NCBI GenBank assembly: GCA_964491375.1
Contig: CAZBGL010000331.1
Span: 1 to 14,903, forward strand
Direction: 5' to 3'
Origin: CAZBGL01 sp964491375
GTDB taxonomy: Bacteria; Desulfobacterota; Deferrisomatia; Deferrisomatales; Deferrisomataceae
Length of the DNA: 14,903 nt
Shown here piece by piece: positions 1-6,471 of this stretch. Under the pieces are notes generated by a model. That model was not told the DNA's origin, searched no databases, and was given only the letters and a program-made list of their open reading frames with translations. The position numbers and the translations under genes were made by a program. Positions within the stretch are counted from its first letter, which is position 1, and each line of letters starts with the position of its first letter.

Positions 1-1498
1 CGCGGGGAAAGTCCTCGGGCACGTTGGTGACCACCCGGCGGGACCCCTCGTCCCAGTACTCGATGTAGTACTGGTTGGGTTGGAGCAGGGGCTCCGGGAA
101 GATCTGGATGGACTTGCCGAAGGTGGATTCCAGGTCCAGGATCTGGCGGCGCTTCCGGTTGAGCAGGAGCGTGGCCACGTCGGCGGGGACCCCCACCCGG
201 GCCGTGCTCAGTTCCTTCCGGGGCAGTTCGGCCTGAACCATGCGGAGCACGGACAGGGCGAAGCTCTCGGGTGCCCGCACCCGGCCCGAGCCCCCGCAGG
301 TGGGGCACGCGCGGGTCACGGCCGAGGCGGCCGCGGGTTTGAGCCGCTGGCGCGAAAGCTCCAGGAGCCCGAACTTGGATATGCTCCCCACGTCGGTACG
401 GGCCTTGTCCTCCCGGAGGGCCTTCTGGAGGGTCTTGCGCACGGCCGAGCGGTTGGCCGAGCTGCGCATGTCGATGAAGTCGATCACGATGAGCCCGCCC
501 AGATCCCGGAGCCTCAGTTGCCGGGCGGCCTCCAGGGCGGCCTCCTGGTTGATCCGGAGGGCCGTCTCCTCGATGTCCCGGCCCTGGAAGGCTCCGCCCG
601 AGTTTACGTCGATGCTCACCAGGGCCTCGGTCTGCTCGATCACGATCGACCCCCCCGAGGGCAGGGGCACGGTCTTTTCGTAGATGGTGGCCAGCTGGTC
701 CTCCACGTTGTACCGGGCGAAGATCGGCGTGCGCCGCTGGTGGAGCTTGACCCGGCGGGTGTACCAGGGCATGACGGCCTGGAAGAACGTGCGGACCTGG
801 TTGTAGACCTCCTTGTCGTCCACCCAAACCTCTTCGATCGCCGGGGTGAAATAGTCCCGGATGGTGCGGATGACGATGTCGCTTTCCTGGTAGAGCAGGC
901 TGGGGCAGGGAGCCTCTTCGTACTCCCGCTGGATCCTCTTCCACAGCCTCAGCAGATAACCGGCGTCCCGGGTGATCTCCTGCTTGGTCCTCCCCTCGGC
1001 CGCGGTGCGCACGATGTAGCCCATTTCCTCGGGGATCTGGCCGGAGTCCAGAATGTCCCGGAGTTGCGTGCGGGCCGACTCGTCCTCGATCTTCCGGGAG
1101 ACCCCCCGCTTCGACACGTACGGCATGAGCACCAGGTAGCGGCCCGGCAGGCTCACGTACGTGGTCAGGGCCGCCCCTTTCTGGCCCAGCTCCCCCTTGC
1201 GGACCTGGACGAGCACCTCCTGTCCGGTGCGCAGGGCCGAGATGTCTCGCTTGTCGCCCTGGAAGTAGCGGGGATGGACGTCGTCCAACGGGAGGAATCC
1301 GTTCCGCTCCGCGCCGAAGTCCACGAACACCGCGTCGAGTCCCGGCACGACCTTGACGATGCGCCCCTTGTAGATGTTTCCTTCCAGTTGTTCCACGTGG
1401 GCCGTTTCGATGGCCACTTCCTCGAGGAGCCCGTCCGCCACGATGGCGATACGGCTTTCCTCCTCGTTGACCACGTTGACAAGCATCACCTTGGACAT
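1..1498 (-). CDS. rng: Rne/Rng family ribonuclease (RNase G/E), 3' end cut by window edge
   Basis: Endoribonuclease family that cleaves single-stranded AU-rich RNA in rRNA and tRNA maturation and mRNA decay. The frame is open for 499 codons from ATG at 1498-1496 and leaves the window at base 1, so total length is unknown. Residues about 38-75 form an S1-like domain (YKGRIVKVVPGLDAVFVDFG). The two metal-binding aspartates of the DNase I-like catalytic site are visible in SIDVNSGG (about D297) and IVIDFIDM (about D340). The zinc-link motif CPTC is at about 398-401 and is followed by GGSGRV. The start is supported by GAGGAG at 1505-1510, six bases before the ATG. It is divergent from cca with a 50-base gap. 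RNase G of about 490-500 residues and longer E/G hybrids share this core, so the symbol is provisional. The family assignment is secure. Confidence 0.93.
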   Translation of the reverse strand, partial: MSKVMLVNVVNEEESRIAIVADGLLEEVAIETAHVEQLEGNIYKGRIVKVVPGLDAVFVDFGAERNGFLPLDDVHPRYFQGDKRDISALRTGQEVLVQVRKGELGQKGAALTTYVSLPGRYLVLMPYVSKRGVSRKIEDESARTQLRDILDSGQIPEEMGYIVRTAAEGRTKQEITRDAGYLLRLWKRIQREYEEAPCPSLLYQESDIVIRTIRDYFTPAIEEVWVDDKEVYNQVRTFFQAVMPWYTRRVKLHQRRTPIFARYNVEDQLATIYEKTVPLPSGGSIVIEQTEALVSIDVNSGGAFQGRDIEETALRINQEAALEAARQLRLRDLGGLIVIDFIDMRSSANRSAVRKTLQKALREDKARTDVGSISKFGLLELSRQRLKPAAASAVTRACPTCGGSGRVRAPESFALSVLRMVQAELPRKELSTARVGVPADVATLLLNRKRRQILDLESTFGKSIQIFPEPLLQPNQYYIEYWDEGSRRVVTNVPEDFPR

Positions 1499-1548
1499 CC
1501 GAAGCTCCTCGTTCCGGAAGAACCCCCACCCTGCGGGAGCGTCTGGGC

Positions 1549-3060
1549 GTGAAGAAAAACGCAGTATACACCACGGAAACCCCGGCCAGGAAAGCGGATC
1601 CGCACGCGCCCCTGCGGATGTGGCAGTCTACCCCCACGGGCCAGGCGCTTTCCGGCGCCCTGCGCTCGGCAGGCGTACCCAGGGCGTGGCTCGTGGGGGG
1701 AGCGGTGCGGGACCTCCTGCTGGCGCGCTCCAACGCGCCCGCCGACCTGGACCTGGCGCTGCCGGCCGACGCCGCAGGCCCCGCCGCCCGGTCCGTGGCC
1801 GATGCCCTGGGGGGGGCCCCGTTCCTGCTGGATCCCCAGAGGGGAGCGTGGCGGGTGGTCCTACCGGATCGGGGCTCGGTGGACCTCGTCCCCCTCCGGG
1901 CTCCCACGATCGAAGAGGACCTTGCGGGCCGGGACTTCACCGTAAACGCCGTGGCGTGGGACCTGCTGGGCCCGCACGGGCTCGTGGACCCGCTGAAGGG
2001 ACTGGAGGACCTGGCCGCGGGTGTGCTGCGGGCGTGTTCGCCCCGGGCCCTGCGCGACGACCCGGTGCGGGTGCTCCGGGCCTACCGGTTTGCCGTGGGG
2101 CTGGGATTCGGCTTCTCGCCGGAGCTTCCGGCGATGCTCGCGGCCGCGGCGCGGGGGCTGGGGGGAGCGGCGCCGGAACGGGTACGCACGGAGCTGTTCC
2201 TCACCCTGGGGCTCGGTGGGGGGGGGCGTGCGCTCCGGACCATGGCCGGCCACGGCGTCCTGGAGGCGCTGTTCCCGTTCACCGCGCGGTGGCGCGGTTT
2301 CGACCAGGGTGACTACCATGCCCACGACCTGTTCGAACACAGCTTGCGCACCGCCGAGGCGGCCGAGGATCTGGCCCGCGGCACGGCTGGGCTCCCCGAT
2401 CCCGGCCGGCTGCGCGCCCATCTGGCCGAGGAACTGGAGCAGGACCTGAGCCGCAAGGCGCTCCTCGTGCTGTCCGCGTTCCTCCACGACGTGGCCAAGC
2501 CGGACACGGCGTTCACCGACCCCGGCGGGCGCCGGAGGTTCTTCGGCCACGAAGGCCGGGGAGGGCACCGGGTGCGCAAGCTCTTGGAATCCCTCCGGGT
2601 GGGCCGCAGGGCCCGGGGGGCGGCCCAGCGGGTAGTCGCGGCGCACCTCCGGCTGTTCCAGTTGGCCGAGCAGAACCCGCCCACCGAGCGGGCTCGGCTG
2701 CGGTACCTGCGGGATCTGCGATCCGAGGTGCCCGAGGCGCTCATCCTGTCGCTCGCCGACGAGATGGCCACGGGGCCGGCCCCCCCCGCGCTGGAAAAGG
2801 TGCGCCGGACCGCAGCGGAACTGATGGGGCTGTACTGGGAGCTCCGGGACCGGCAGGAGATCCCTCCCCTCATTCGGGGGGGCGACCTGGTGCGGGATCT
2901 GGGCATGCCGCCCGGGCCGGCCGTGGGCGAGATCTTGCGGGCCGTGGCCGAGGCCGAGGCGGCCGGTCGGGTGAGCACTCGCAACGAGGCCCTCGCGCTG
3001 GCCAGGGCTCTTTGGAACGGTCGGGCGACCCCTTCCAATTTTCAGGGAAAACGGTCTTGA
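1549..3060 (+). CDS. cca: CCA tRNA nucleotidyltransferase / poly(A) polymerase family, with HD domain
   Basis: Class II nucleotidyltransferase of 503 residues that builds or repairs the tRNA 3' CCA end using CTP and ATP. The head motif LVGGAVRDLLL lies near residues 48-58. The metal-binding carboxylates are D66 and D68 (ADLDLA), probably with D112 (VDLVPL). RDFTVNA (128-134) and RDDPVRVLRAYRFA (169-182) are the conserved neck and nucleotide-recognition motifs. An HD-type phosphohydrolase domain follows: HDLFEHS near 259-265, HDVAKP near 313-318, HEG shortly after. The GTG at 1549 has GGGAG nine bases upstream. An ATG at 1618 would remove 23 poorly conserved residues but lacks a ribosome-binding site, so the start is uncertain. 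All four downstream tRNA genes already encode CCA, so here the enzyme may mainly repair ends. A polyadenylating paralogue role cannot be excluded. Confidence 0.92.
   Translation: MKKNAVYTTETPARKADPHAPLRMWQSTPTGQALSGALRSAGVPRAWLVGGAVRDLLLARSNAPADLDLALPADAAGPAARSVADALGGAPFLLDPQRGAWRVVLPDRGSVDLVPLRAPTIEEDLAGRDFTVNAVAWDLLGPHGLVDPLKGLEDLAAGVLRACSPRALRDDPVRVLRAYRFAVGLGFGFSPELPAMLAAAARGLGGAAPERVRTELFLTLGLGGGGRALRTMAGHGVLEALFPFTARWRGFDQGDYHAHDLFEHSLRTAEAAEDLARGTAGLPDPGRLRAHLAEELEQDLSRKALLVLSAFLHDVAKPDTAFTDPGGRRRFFGHEGRGGHRVRKLLESLRVGRRARGAAQRVVAAHLRLFQLAEQNPPTERARLRYLRDLRSEVPEALILSLADEMATGPAPPALEKVRRTAAELMGLYWELRDRQEIPPLIRGGDLVRDLGMPPGPAVGEILRAVAEAEAAGRVSTRNEALALARALWNGRATPSNFQGKRS
1562..1590 (-). 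promoter_or_regulatory. Possible promoter in the rng/cca divergent region
   Basis: An AT-rich island (about 1552-1570) stands out in very GC-rich DNA. On the minus strand it contains TATACT (1567-1562), a good -10 box about 60 bases upstream of the ribonuclease start. The matching -35 region (about 1584-1590) is poor. If it is real, the promoter lies inside the annotated 5' end of cca, which would favour the later cca start at 1618. GTATAC is palindromic, so orientation is uncertain. This is a weak call. Confidence 0.25.
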
Positions 3061-3092
3061 CACCCGGATGGAGGCGGTTTATCATCCGCGAT
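3037..3092 (+). promoter_or_regulatory. Strong sigma70-type promoter of the tRNA-tuf-ribosomal protein unit
   Basis: A perfect -35 box TTGACA (3057-3062) and a five-of-six -10 box TATCAT (3080-3085) are separated by exactly 17 bases. The -35 box overlaps the TGA stop of cca (3058-3060). An AT-rich tract at 3037-3052 lies just upstream of the -35, where an UP element would sit. The predicted start is near 3092, giving about 40 bases of leader before the first tRNA. The discriminator after the -10 is GC-rich (CCGCGATC), typical of stable-RNA promoters under stringent ppGpp control. That regulatory statement is inference. Confidence 0.85.
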
Positions 3093-3131
3093 CCTGCTGT
3101 GGGCCGGTGTGCCCTCGGGCGGGGGCTTCGG

Positions 3132-3207
3132 GCTGGCGTAGCTCAACCGGTAGAGCGGCTGACTTGTAATCAGCAGGTTGCGGGTTCGAGTCCCACCGCC
3201 AGCTCCA
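3132..3207 (+). tRNA. tRNA-Thr(TGT)
   Basis: A full cloverleaf of 76 bases with encoded CCA. The acceptor GCTGGCG (3132-3138) pairs fully with CGCCAGC (3197-3203). The anticodon stem is GCTGA/TCAGC with loop CTTGTAA; anticodon TGT at 3165-3167 reads ACA. The T loop is TTCGAGT (3185-3191). One oddity is that the second T-stem pair, C3181 with A3195 (positions 50-64), is mismatched. It is the first gene of the tRNA cluster and is equivalent in position to E. coli thrU. Confidence 0.96.
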
Positions 3208-3233
3208 CGAAAGGAAAAAACAGGAATTCCCGT

Positions 3234-3318
3234 GGTGGGGTTCCCGAGCGGCCAAAGGGGGCAGACTGTAAATCTGCTGGCGTTGCCTTCGGAGGTTCGA
3301 ATCCTCCCCCCACCACCA
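3234..3318 (+). tRNA. tRNA-Tyr(GTA)
   Basis: A class II tRNA of 85 bases with a long variable arm and encoded CCA. The acceptor GGTGGGG (3234-3240) pairs with CCCCACC (3308-3314). The anticodon stem is GCAGA/TCTGC with loop CTGTAAA; anticodon GTA is at 3268-3270. The T stem GGAGG/CCTCC is perfect and the discriminator is A. It lies 26 bases after tRNA-Thr, in the same position as tyrU in the E. coli thrU-tyrU-glyT-thrT-tufB unit. Confidence 0.97.
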
Positions 3319-3339
3319 CTTCAGTTCGGTTCGGTCGCG

Positions 3340-3416
3340 GCGGGAGTAGCTCAGTTGGCTAGAGCATCAGCCTTCCAAGCTGAGGGTCGCGGGTTCGAGA
3401 CCCGTCTCCCGCTCCA
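3340..3416 (+). tRNA. tRNA-Gly(TCC)
   Basis: A 77-base cloverleaf with encoded CCA. The acceptor GCGGGAG (3340-3346) pairs with CTCCCGC (3406-3412). The anticodon stem TCAGC/GCTGA flanks loop CTTCCAA; anticodon TCC at 3374-3376 reads GGA and probably GGG. The T stem has one G-U pair at its base. It corresponds to glyT of the E. coli tufB unit. Confidence 0.97.
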
Positions 3417-3455
3417 ACTTTGAACGCGCCCAGCGAGACTTTCCGCAGGATACGG

Positions 3456-3531
3456 GCCCACGTAGCTCAGGCGGTGGAGCACTTCCTTGGTAAGGAAGAG
3501 GTCACCGGTTCAAGTCCGGTCGTGGGCTCCA
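3456..3531 (+). tRNA. tRNA-Thr(GGT)
   Basis: A 76-base cloverleaf with encoded CCA. The acceptor GCCCACG (3456-3462) pairs with CGTGGGC (3521-3527). The anticodon stem CTTCC/GGAAG flanks loop TTGGTAA; anticodon GGT at 3489-3491 reads ACC. The T stem ACCGG/CCGGT is perfect. It is the last tRNA before tuf, matching thrT in E. coli. Confidence 0.97.
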
Positions 3532-3549
3532 TTTCTTTAGGCCCCTCCC

Positions 3550-3585
3550 CCCGGCCTGCGGAGGGCCGGGTGGTTTTGTTTTTTT
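3550..3585 (+). terminator. Intrinsic terminator or attenuator between tRNAs and tuf
   Basis: A seven-pair GC stem, CCCGGCC (3550-3556) with GGCCGGG (3564-3570), has a seven-base loop. It is followed within three bases by a T-rich tract, 3574-3585, that includes a run of seven T. This is the form of an intrinsic terminator. Only 27 bases separate it from the tuf ATG, and I find no promoter in them, so it may be a partial terminator that sets the tRNA to mRNA ratio. Confidence 0.75.
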
Positions 3586-3612
3586 CGTCTTCAGCACGAG
3601 GAGTGAAGCGCC

Positions 3613-4812
3613 ATGGCCAAGGAGAGATTCGAGCGGACGAAGCCGCACGTGAACGTGGGGACGATCGGGCACGTGGACCATGGGAAGACGACGCTGACGG
3701 CGGCGATCACGCGGGTGTTGGCGAACCAGGGGTTGGCGAAGTACACGGCGTTTGACGAGATTGACAAGGCGCCGGAGGAGCGGGAGCGGGGGATCACGAT
3801 AGCGACGGCGCATGTGGAGTACGAGACGCAGAAGCGGCACTACGCGCACGTGGACTGTCCTGGGCACGCGGACTACGTGAAGAACATGATCACGGGTGCG
3901 GCGCAGATGGACGGGGCGATATTGGTGGTATCGGCGGCGGACGGGCCGATGCCGCAGACGCGGGAGCACGTGTTGTTGGCGCGGCAGGTGAACGTGCCGT
4001 ATTTGGTGGTGTTCATGAACAAGGTGGACATGGTGGACGATCCGGAGTTATTGGATTTGGTGGAGCTGGAGGTACGGGAGTTATTGAGTCAGTATGAGTT
4101 TCCTGGGGACGACGTTCCGGTGATACGAGGCAGTGCGTTGAAGGCGCTGGAGTGTGGGTGTGGGAGTCGGGAGTGTGAGAACTGCGGGCCGATATTTGAG
4201 TTGATGGACGCGGTGGACGAGTACGTGCCGGAGCCGGTGCGAGAGAAGGACAAGCCGTTTTTGATGCCGGTGGAGGATGTGTTTTCGATATCGGGGCGAG
4301 GGACGGTGGCGACGGGGCGGGTAGAGCGTGGGGTGGTGAAGTTGCAGGACGAGGTGGAGATTGTGGGGTTGCGGCCGACGCAGAAGACGGTGGTGACGGG
4401 GATCGAGATGTTTCGGAAGGTGTTGGACCAGGGGGAGGCAGGGGACAACATAGGGGTGTTGTTGCGGGGAGTGAAGCGGGAGGAGATAGAGCGGGGGCAG
4501 GTGTTGGCGCAGCCTGGGACGATCACGCCGCACCGGAAGTTTGAGTGCGAGGTGTACATTTTGACGAAGGAGGAGGGGGGTCGGCACACGCCGTTTTTTT
4601 CGGGGTATCGGCCGCAGTTTTACTTTCGGACGACGGACGTGACGGGGACGGTGACGTTGCCCGAGGGGGTGGAGATGGTGATGCCTGGGGACAACGTGCG
4701 GATGCGGGTGGATTTGATCACGCCGATAGCGATGGAGGAGGGGCTGCGGTTTGCGATACGGGAGGGGGGCCGCACGGTGGGCGCCGGCGTCGTCACCAAG
4801 ATCATCGAGTAG
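3613..4812 (+). CDS. tuf: Elongation factor Tu (EF-Tu)
   Basis: GTPase of 399 residues that carries aminoacyl-tRNA to the ribosomal A site. G-domain motifs: GHVDHGKT (19-26), DCPGHAD (81-87), NKVD (136-139) and SAL (174-176). The GITI switch region lies at 60-63. Domains 2 and 3 follow and end in GVVTKIIE. AGGAG at 3599-3603 supports the ATG. In the loop after SALKALE there are four cysteines (C181, C183, C188, C191) in a CxC-x4-CxxC pattern that E. coli EF-Tu lacks. Codon use is unlike the neighbours: TTG outnumbers CTG for leucine, nine ATA codons appear, and alanine, glycine, threonine and arginine codons mostly end in G. The last 14 sense codons (from 4768) and about the first six return to the local C-ending style. 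The gene follows the tRNA cluster as tufB does, but precedes rpsJ as tufA does. Confidence 0.98.
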   Translation: MAKERFERTKPHVNVGTIGHVDHGKTTLTAAITRVLANQGLAKYTAFDEIDKAPEERERGITIATAHVEYETQKRHYAHVDCPGHADYVKNMITGAAQMDGAILVVSAADGPMPQTREHVLLARQVNVPYLVVFMNKVDMVDDPELLDLVELEVRELLSQYEFPGDDVPVIRGSALKALECGCGSRECENCGPIFELMDAVDEYVPEPVREKDKPFLMPVEDVFSISGRGTVATGRVERGVVKLQDEVEIVGLRPTQKTVVTGIEMFRKVLDQGEAGDNIGVLLRGVKREEIERGQVLAQPGTITPHRKFECEVYILTKEEGGRHTPFFSGYRPQFYFRTTDVTGTVTLPEGVEMVMPGDNVRMRVDLITPIAMEEGLRFAIREGGRTVGAGVVTKIIE

Positions 4813-4833
4813 CGGGGGATCCCGGAGCGGACC

Positions 4834-5142
4834 ATGACGAGCGACAAGATCCGGATTCGGCTCAAGGCCTACGACCACAAGCTGCTGGACCAGTCCGTCC
4901 AGGAGATCCTGGAGGCGGCGCGGCAGACGGGGGCCCGGGTGTCGGGGCCGATCCCGCTGCCCACCGAGATCAAGCGGTTCTGCGTGCTGCGCTCGCCGCA
5001 CATCGACAAGAAGTCGCGGGAGCATTTCGAGATTCGGGTGCACAAGCGCCTCTTGGACATCCTGGACCCCACGCAGCAGACCATCGACGCCCTGATGCGG
5101 CTGGACCTTTCCGCCGGGGTGGACGTGGAGATCAAGCTCTGA
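4834..5142 (+). CDS. rpsJ: 30S ribosomal protein S10
   Basis: Protein of 102 residues, the usual S10 length. It sits in the head of the 30S subunit and, with NusB, acts in rRNA transcription antitermination in well-studied bacteria. Recognisable segments are KIRIRLKAYDHKLLDQS near the N-terminus and RSPHIDKKSREHFEIRVHKR in the middle. It starts 21 bases after tuf, with GGAG upstream of the ATG. That gap is too short for the long structured S10 leader through which L4 represses this operon in E. coli, so control must differ here. It is the first gene of the S10 cluster. Confidence 0.98.
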   Translation: MTSDKIRIRLKAYDHKLLDQSVQEILEAARQTGARVSGPIPLPTEIKRFCVLRSPHIDKKSREHFEIRVHKRLLDILDPTQQTIDALMRLDLSAGVDVEIKL

Positions 5143-5182
5143 GCCGGGTTGTCGGCCCGAGACAGAGGACAAGGGAGCTCCG

Positions 5183-5824
5183 ATGGGCAAGGGACTGATC
5201 GGACGGAAGCTGGGGATGACCCAGGTTTTCATGGGGGGCGAGGAACTGGTCCCGGTGACCGTGGTGCAGGCGGGACCGTGCACCGTCGTGCAGAAGAAGA
5301 CCCGGGAGACCGACGGGTACGACGCGATCCAGCTGGGCTTCGGCGAGGTCAAGCCCCACAAGGTGAACCGCCCCATGATGGGCCACTTCAAGAAGGCCGG
5401 GGTGGCTCCCACCCGGGTGCTCAAGGAGTTCCGGGTGGACAACGTGGACGAGTTCGAGGTGGGACAGGTCCTCAAGGTGAGCGACGTGTTCAAGCCGGGC
5501 GACTTCGTGGACGTCACCGGCTACAGCAAGGGCCGGGGGTTCCAGGGCGTGATGAAACGCCACGGGTTCGGCGGGGGGCGCGCGAGCCACGGGTCCATGT
5601 TCCACCGGGCGCCCGGCGCCATCGGTGCCAAGGAGGCCCCGGGCCGGGTGTTCAAGGGCAAGAAGTTCCCTGGCCGCATGGGCAACCGGCGGGTCACGGT
5701 CCAGAACCTCCAGGTGGTGGAGGTGGACCCCGAACGCAACCTGATCCTGATCAAGGGGGCGGTGCCCGGGGCCAAGAACGGAACCGTGATCCTGCGCGAA
5801 GCGGTGAAGGTATCGGGCAAGTAG
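5183..5824 (+). CDS. rplC: 50S ribosomal protein L3
   Basis: Protein of 213 residues. L3 is an early 23S rRNA assembly protein whose long loop reaches towards the peptidyl transferase centre. The N-terminal LIGRKLGMTQVF and the central KGRGFQGVMKRHGFGGG with ASHGSMFHRAPGAIG are family signatures, followed by FKGKKFPGRMGNRRVTVQNL. The position matching the methylated glutamine of E. coli L3 (Gln150) appears to be Glu in IGAKEAPG, so a PrmB-type modification is not expected. GGGAGCT before ATG 5183 supports the start. It lies 40 bases after rpsJ. Confidence 0.98.
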   Translation: MGKGLIGRKLGMTQVFMGGEELVPVTVVQAGPCTVVQKKTRETDGYDAIQLGFGEVKPHKVNRPMMGHFKKAGVAPTRVLKEFRVDNVDEFEVGQVLKVSDVFKPGDFVDVTGYSKGRGFQGVMKRHGFGGGRASHGSMFHRAPGAIGAKEAPGRVFKGKKFPGRMGNRRVTVQNLQVVEVDPERNLILIKGAVPGAKNGTVILREAVKVSGK

Positions 5825-5854
5825 CGGCCCGTGCACACCCCGAGGGAGACAGCG

Positions 5855-6469
5855 ATGGAGACGCCGCTCTTCAACACGGCCAACGAGCAGGTGGGCCAGG
5901 TGGACCTGCCGGACGACATTTTCGCCGTGCCGGTGAACGAGACGCTCCTGTGGGAGGCGGTGCGCATGCAGATGGCGAACCGCCGGCGGGGCACCCACAG
6001 CACCAAGACCCGCGCCGAGGTCCGGGGCAGCGGCCGGAAGCTCTGGATCCAGAAGGGCACGGGCCGGGCCCGGGTGGGGGACCGAAGGAACCCCCTGTGG
6101 CGGGGTGGGGGCGTGATCCACGGTCCCAAGCCCCGGTCGTACGCCTACACCATGCCCAAGAAAAAGCGCAGGGCGGCGCTGAGGGCCGCGCTCGCGTCCA
6201 AGGCGCGCGACGGGGAGTTGGTGGTGCTCGACTCCCTCAAGCTCCCCGAGATCAAGACCAAGGCGCTGGTGAAGATTCTCAAGGAGCTCGGCATCTCCAA
6301 CGCTTTGATCGTGATCCCGGAGAAGGACGAGATTCTTGAGAAGTCGGCCCGGAACATCCCCAAGGTCAAGGTGCTCCGGGTGGAGGGCCTGAACGTGTAC
6401 GACGTGCTGTGCTACGAGAAACTGGTCCTGGTGCGGGACGCCTTGGACAAGCTCCAGGAGAGGCTGTAG
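5855..6469 (+). CDS. rplD: 50S ribosomal protein L4
   Basis: Protein of 204 residues. L4 binds 23S rRNA and its extended loop lines the exit tunnel. In E. coli it also represses the S10 operon. The loop is seen as NRRRGTHSTKTRAEVRGSG, followed by KGTGRARVGDRRNPLWRGGG. The C-terminal half has the usual LVVLDSLKLPEIKTK segment. I start at ATG 5855 because GAGGGAG lies a few bases upstream and METPLFN is a normal L4 start. An in-frame GTG at 5831 would add eight unsupported residues. Gap to rplC is 30 bases. Confidence 0.97.
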   Translation: METPLFNTANEQVGQVDLPDDIFAVPVNETLLWEAVRMQMANRRRGTHSTKTRAEVRGSGRKLWIQKGTGRARVGDRRNPLWRGGGVIHGPKPRSYAYTMPKKKRRAALRAALASKARDGELVVLDSLKLPEIKTKALVKILKELGISNALIVIPEKDEILEKSARNIPKVKVLRVEGLNVYDVLCYEKLVLVRDALDKLQERL

Positions 6470-6471
6470 CC

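Noticed and set aside
80..1552. Long plus-strand open frame (490 codons) opposite the ribonuclease gene
   Set aside because: It is the complement of a clear Rne/Rng coding frame, has no family resemblance, and arises because GC-rich DNA has few stop codons.
1861..3063. Minus-strand open frame of 400 codons opposite cca
   Set aside because: Same composition artefact. The plus strand carries all nucleotidyltransferase and HD motifs.
3420..3452. TTGAAC followed by a GGATAC-like box as a possible tuf promoter
   Set aside because: The spacing is about 21 bases and the -10 match is poor. It also lies upstream of tRNA-Thr(GGT) and the hairpin, so it would not avoid the terminator.
4813..4833. S10 leader regulatory RNA of the E. 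coli L4-responsive type
   Set aside because: Only 21 bases lie between tuf and rpsJ, too few for such a structure.
4081..5517. Minus-strand open frame of 478 codons spanning tuf, rpsJ and the start of rplC
   Set aside because: It covers three certain genes on the other strand, has a low-complexity His/Pro/Leu/Arg composition, and has no recognisable domain.
5831..5854. GTG at 5831 as the rplD start, and similar upstream extensions for rplW (6409), rplX (10224) and rplE (10444)
   Set aside because: The later ATG in each case has the better ribosome-binding site and matches the family N-terminus.
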